From Terriglobales bacterium (GTDB lineage Bacteria > Acidobacteriota > Terriglobia > Bryobacterales > Bryobacteraceae): 35,865 nucleotides of DNA. Numbering within the stretch: position 1 is the stretch's first letter; every line of letters begins with the position of its first letter. The notes below the pieces were generated by a model, which had not been told where the DNA came from, searched no databases, and worked only from the letters and a program-made list of their open reading frames with translations. Shown here one piece after another: positions 32,864 through 35,865 of this stretch. The position numbers and the translations under genes are program-made. The stretch covers positions 1-35,865 of the forward strand of contig JAJFUV010000293.1 in the NCBI GenBank assembly GCA_021372245.1. The letters run 5' to 3'.

Positions 32864-33370
32864 ATATTTGTCTCCTTGGAAGAGGTGGTCTGCGACAAAC
32901 ATGGAAGCTGCATGGAACAACGTACACTGTGAACATCCGCTTTCGATGTGGTTGGCGAACAGCGCTTCACGGCTATCACGGCTGCTGCCTCACTACTGGA
33001 GTCATCGTCGGCGCTGTTTTGCGGCGCGTAACTTTGCGCCGGAAGGGGACGGCGCGAGATCGTTTCTGAAAACCGGTGTAGAAAGCCGACGGGTTCACTT
33101 CGATCGGTAGAGTCAACTGGATTCCGGAAGACTCCGCCCACTGATCGCCGTCCATTATCGGCTCACATTCAGGCAAGTCGGGCCGGGATCGCGAACGACC
33201 ACGTAGGGCTTAGGTATCGAAGGCCCGTCCAGCCACACTTTTCCCACCTTGGGAATACTCGTTGCCGATCCTCACGGATAGAAGTTCCGTTTGGACGCGG
33301 TTTAGTTATTGCCTATATTAATAGATCTCAACCAAAGCTAGCGGACTTCCTATAGCTTTCTACTGTGAGG
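32864..33370 (-). other. Long leader region of the outer-membrane protein transcript
   Basis: If the promoter at 33399-33371 is the one used, the receptor mRNA has a leader of about 500 bases. I see no convincing complete gene in it. On the minus strand a 38-codon open stretch ending in TAA at 33155 (open from 33271) reads like protein (GKVWLDGPSIPKPYVVV, then GPTCLNVSR) but lacks a proper start, so it may be the tail of a lost gene. No riboswitch class was recognised. Confidence 0.4.
33334..33359. promoter_or_regulatory. Candidate ROK operator (inverted repeat)
   Basis: AAAGCTA (33334-33340) and TAGCTTT (33353-33359) form an exact inverted repeat spaced by 12 bases, just downstream of the predicted receptor transcript start (near 33364). 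The word TATAGCTT occurs here (33351-33358) and again at 33422-33429, at the predicted start of the ROK transcript. Confidence 0.45.
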
Positions 33371-33399
33371 ATTTTATAAGCATAAGGCCGTCTTGTCAA
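33371..33399 (-). promoter_or_regulatory. Near-consensus promoter of the outer-membrane protein gene
   Basis: On the minus strand TTGACA (33399-33394) is followed after exactly 17 bases by TAAAAT (33376-33371). Five of six -10 bases and all six -35 bases fit the housekeeping consensus. The -35 box overlaps that of the divergent ROK promoter. Confidence 0.65.
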
Positions 33400-33421
33400 G
33401 GGAAAAATTAACTATTACAAT
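33393..33421 (+). promoter_or_regulatory. Near-consensus promoter of the ROK regulator
   Basis: TTGTCA (33393-33398), 17 bases, TACAAT (33416-33421). The predicted transcript start is near 33428, about 55 bases before the proposed start codon. It shares the palindromic CTTGTCAAGG with the opposite promoter, so polymerase should not occupy both at once. Confidence 0.65.
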
Positions 33422-33483
33422 TATAGCTTGACCAGCCATGCTAGACTGACCGCAGAGGAGGCCGCGACTGCGCGGGGACGCAT

Positions 33484-34803
33484 CTGAAGATCTCTAAACA
33501 ATGGTTTCGTCAGATCTTCGGTCTGCTGTACCAGCGGCGGACGGCGACGCGCCGCGAGATCATTCAGGCGACCGGGTTGAACTCCGCCTGTGTCAGCCTG
33601 ACCGTGCAGCATCTCACAAGGTGCGGCGCAATCCAGCGCATTGGCGAACTGCGTTCGACCGGAGGCCGGAAGCGCGAAGTGTTGAAGCTGAACTCCGAGA
33701 CCGCTTATTTCGTGGTGGTGGATCTCGAGGGAACGCGCATCCGCATCGGTTTGGCGAACTTCCTGGGTGACGTGCGCTACCGCTGGGAGGAAGACGTCAA
33801 CTACCGGAACCGGCTGGAGATCAGGGATTTGCAGCATGGAATCAACGCGGTACTGGGCAACCTGGATCCCGCCGAGCGCTCACGGACGCTGGCCGTGGGA
33901 GTGAGTTACACCGGTCTGCCGCACGCCTCCGGAGGGATTACGGCGGTCAACCTGGGGTGGAAAGACTTTCCCCTGGGCAAGCATTTGGAGCAATTCGTCG
34001 ACCTGCCCATTTTCTATGGCAACGACGGTGTCTGCAAGATTCTGGCGGAGAGATCGCTAGGCGTGGCGCAGAACTGCGACAACTGCGTTTACGTCATGGC
34101 CGGTGTCGGGCTCGGCATAGGCCTTTACGTGGGCGGCCGGCTTGTGACGGGTGCGCGGGAAATGGCCGGCGAGTTTGGACACATGACCGTGGATCCGTCC
34201 GCCGCGGATAAATGCAACTGTGGCAAGACAGGATGCCTGGAGGCGATCGCGTCCAGTCCCAACATCGTTCGTCAGTACTTCGAATTAACTGGACGAGCCG
34301 GACAGCACCCGAAGTCTTACCCGGTAACCGAAGTGTTCGCGCGTGCCCGTGCAAAGGATGGCGCGGCAATGGCGGTGATAGAACGCGTGGGACGGTACCT
34401 CGGCCTGGGCCTCGCGAACGTGGTGAATCTGCTGAACCCCGAGCTTATCGTCTTAGGGGGCGATTACGTCGAAGGCCAGGATCTGCTGATCCCCTGCATT
34501 CGACAAACGCTCCAGAAGCACTGCCTGCCCGACCTTCTGGAAGGTGTCGAGCTGAAAGCCAGCGCCTTGGGACACGAGGGTGGATTGAAAGGAGCGGCCT
34601 CTCTAGCCTTCAGCCATGCGCTGCAGGACGAAGAGTTGTTGAGGAGAATGACCAGTCCCCTCCAACTCCAGCCGCAAGGATCTGGAAACGAAGAAGCCGC
34701 GGCGCTTACGGGCGGCGGCAGTGCGAAAACCAGGAAGGAACGGAAAGGAAAACCGCATGGAAGAACTAGCCATACGAGGCGGCCAAAAGGCCGTCAAGAA
34801 TAA
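33484..34803 (+). CDS. ROK-family transcriptional regulator, probable CTG start
   Basis: From the proposed CTG at 33484 the protein has 439 residues: a winged helix-turn-helix (about 1-60, KISKQWFRQIFGLL, TRREIIQATGLN, STGGRKREVL) and a ROK sugar-kinase-like domain with GNDG, GEFGHM (about 229-234) and the zinc motif CNCGKTGC (about 244-251). ROK repressors bind a sugar or sugar phosphate and release DNA. No ATG, GTG or TTG occurs in frame between the upstream stop (33442) and TTG at 33577, and starting at that TTG would delete half the DNA-binding domain. GGGGA stands five bases before the CTG. The end is a basic low-complexity tail overlapping the next gene by 47 bases. It is divergent from the sugar locus it probably controls. 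Confidence 0.85.
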   Translation: MKISKQWFRQIFGLLYQRRTATRREIIQATGLNSACVSLTVQHLTRCGAIQRIGELRSTGGRKREVLKLNSETAYFVVVDLEGTRIRIGLANFLGDVRYRWEEDVNYRNRLEIRDLQHGINAVLGNLDPAERSRTLAVGVSYTGLPHASGGITAVNLGWKDFPLGKHLEQFVDLPIFYGNDGVCKILAERSLGVAQNCDNCVYVMAGVGLGIGLYVGGRLVTGAREMAGEFGHMTVDPSAADKCNCGKTGCLEAIASSPNIVRQYFELTGRAGQHPKSYPVTEVFARARAKDGAAMAVIERVGRYLGLGLANVVNLLNPELIVLGGDYVEGQDLLIPCIRQTLQKHCLPDLLEGVELKASALGHEGGLKGAASLAFSHALQDEELLRRMTSPLQLQPQGSGNEEAAALTGGGSAKTRKERKGKPHGRTSHTRRPKGRQE

Positions 34804-35865
34804 GCTGACCGGCTGGCCGCACTTCAGCGAAAAGGCCATTCAGGACGTCGAGGCTGTGTTGCGTTCGGGGAAGGTGAACTACTGGACGGGGCGCAAGGGC
34901 ATGGAGTTCGAGAAGCGCTTCGCCGAATGGCAGGGCTCGAAGTACGCCATCAGCGTGGCCACGGGGACGGCGGCGCTGCACGTGGCGCTGACGGCGCTGG
35001 GCATCGGTCCCGGCGACGAAGTGATCGTGCCCAGCTACACTTTCATCGCCACCAGTTTCTCGGTGGTGCAGGCGGGCGCCGTGCCGCGCTTCGCCGATGT
35101 GAACCTGGAGGACCACTGCCTGAGCGTGGCGTCGGCCGAGCGGCTGGTGAACGAACGCACGCGCGCCATCATGCCGGTGCACCTGTACGGCAACGTGTGC
35201 GACATGGACCAGATCGCGGCGTTTGCGAAGAAGCACAACCTGTTCGTGATCGAGGACAACGCGGAAGCGTTCGGCGGTTTCTACAAGGGCAAGCAGACGG
35301 GGACGCTGGGCCACATCGCGGGGTGCAGTTTCTGCCAGAACAAGACCTTCACCACGGGCGGGGAAGGCGGTATGGTGACCACCGACGACGAGGACCTGGC
35401 GTGGAACGCGCGCAGTTTCCGGGACCACGGCTACGACGTAAAGCAGCGGTTGAGCCTGATGGAGCTGGAGCAGAAGCTGCCGTACATCCACAACATGATC
35501 GGGTGGAACTACCGGATGACGGAGATGCAGTCGGCCATCGGGCTGGCGGAGCTGGAGCGGATGAAGAGCTGGAACATGCCGGCGCGGCGGCGGAACGCGA
35601 AGATCGTGATCGACGCGTTGCGGGAGCGGCCGGAGGTGAAGTACTTCCCGGTGGACACGGCGGAGCGGCGGAACGGGTGGTACGTGCTGGCGTTCTCGCT
35701 GGACCTGGAGAAGATGAAGTGCGACATCCAGGAGTTCGTGCAGGCGGCGGTGGCGGAAGGGGCGCCGTGCTGGAAGGTGTTCTGGCCGCAGTGCCACACG
35801 GAGCGGGCGTTCCGGGAGCACAATTCGTTTGGGCGGAGCGGGTTCCCGTTCCGGTCGAAGGAATA
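34757..35865 (+). CDS. DegT/DnrJ/EryC1/StrS aminotransferase, N-terminal part (cut by window edge)
   Basis: The frame from ATG 34757 is open to the end of the window (369 codons plus two bases). It is a PLP-dependent sugar aminotransferase-type protein: GTAALHVAL, EVIVPSYTFIAT, IEDNAEAFGG (Asp167) and the PLP lysine Lys196 in CQNKTFTTGGEGG. These enzymes transaminate keto-sugars, or act as dehydratases, in amino-sugar or cyclitol pathways. A GGAAA-type site lies upstream. The start lies inside the end of the ROK gene. Codon third positions are nearly all G or C toward the 3' end, far more so than in the neighbours, which is why a long antisense frame stays open. Confidence 0.92.
   Translation, partial: MEELAIRGGQKAVKNKLTGWPHFSEKAIQDVEAVLRSGKVNYWTGRKGMEFEKRFAEWQGSKYAISVATGTAALHVALTALGIGPGDEVIVPSYTFIATSFSVVQAGAVPRFADVNLEDHCLSVASAERLVNERTRAIMPVHLYGNVCDMDQIAAFAKKHNLFVIEDNAEAFGGFYKGKQTGTLGHIAGCSFCQNKTFTTGGEGGMVTTDDEDLAWNARSFRDHGYDVKQRLSLMELEQKLPYIHNMIGWNYRMTEMQSAIGLAELERMKSWNMPARRRNAKIVIDALRERPEVKYFPVDTAERRNGWYVLAFSLDLEKMKCDIQEFVQAAVAEGAPCWKVFWPQCHTERAFREHNSFGRSGFPFRSKE

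Noticed and set aside
32857..33176. Two minus-strand open frames of 94 and 66 codons in the leader of the outer-membrane protein gene
   Set aside because: They have no ribosome-binding sites and no recognisable motif, and one runs into the start of the receptor gene out of frame.
33501..33770. Standard ATG start at 33501 for the ROK region
   Set aside because: It is in another frame (89 codons) and gives no helix-turn-helix or ROK sequence.
34766..35821. Long antisense open frame of 351 codons opposite the aminotransferase
   Set aside because: It is the mirror of a gene with almost only G/C third positions; the product is His/Arg/Leu-rich low-complexity sequence, while the plus strand has clear PLP-enzyme motifs.

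Overview
The window reads like a chromosomal stretch of a GC-rich member of the Acidobacteriota, probably of the Solibacter/Bryobacter type. This placement is an inference from gene content: a very large outer-membrane protein with an N-terminal carboxypeptidase-regulatory-like domain and a TonB-receptor-type barrel, many Tat-tagged Gfo/Idh/MocA oxidoreductases and TIM-barrel sugar isomerases, a GH109-type protein, and small secreted lipocalin-like and ClpS-like proteins of types common in that phylum. No rRNA, tRNA, CRISPR array, prophage or intact insertion sequence was seen. Two broken genes are present.

Layout. 1-2770 (minus strand): cytochrome c maturation genes ccmF (cut by the window edge) and ccmE, the latter with a Cys in place of the usual haem-binding His, preceded by a cobalamin-type radical SAM gene. 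2982-6192: a Met/Pro/Gly-rich Spy/CpxP-like periplasmic protein divergent from a histidine kinase/response regulator pair, an arrangement that recalls the Cpx envelope-stress system. 6218-10882: a small secreted protein, then a tightly packed plus-strand run mazG - EamA transporter - MFS transporter - short-chain reductase, followed by a small unknown gene. 10976-13880: a GH109-like protein, then galT and yraN on the minus strand. 13922-18502: two methyltransferases, a GtrB/ArnC-type glycosyltransferase and a YfhO-type membrane protein, probably for surface glycan or lipid-linked sugar work, with a transposase fragment between the two methyltransferases. 18624-21531: an 11-repeat Sel1 protein, a Tat-tagged aldo/keto reductase, an intergenic inverted repeat, and a clpS-like gene. 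21532-23828: two divergent glycerophosphodiester phosphodiesterases, one translationally coupled to a decayed OPA-type (GlpT/UhpT-like) transporter. 23838-25225: an ECF sigma factor with its zinc-type anti-sigma factor, divergent from a small DUF6249-like membrane protein. 25301-34803: a sugar-use locus. 34757-end: a DegT/DnrJ/EryC1/StrS aminotransferase, cut by the window edge.

The two most informative places are regulatory. Between the ECF sigma gene and the small membrane protein lie two back-to-back promoters with an identical ten-base upstream element, identical 17-base spacing and matching downstream elements. This predicts that the sigma factor activates both its own operon and its neighbour. 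Between the ROK regulator and the outer-membrane protein, two near-consensus housekeeping promoters share overlapping -35 boxes and are flanked by copies of an eight-base word, which gives a concrete operator hypothesis.

In the sugar locus, one ROK regulator faces a five-gene minus-strand series: outer-membrane receptor, isomerase, oxidoreductase, oxidoreductase, isomerase. The last four all have twin-arginine-like leaders, so sugar oxidation and isomerisation are predicted in the periplasm after uptake through the receptor. No wholly new system is demonstrated; this locus is the best candidate for an uncharacterised pathway.
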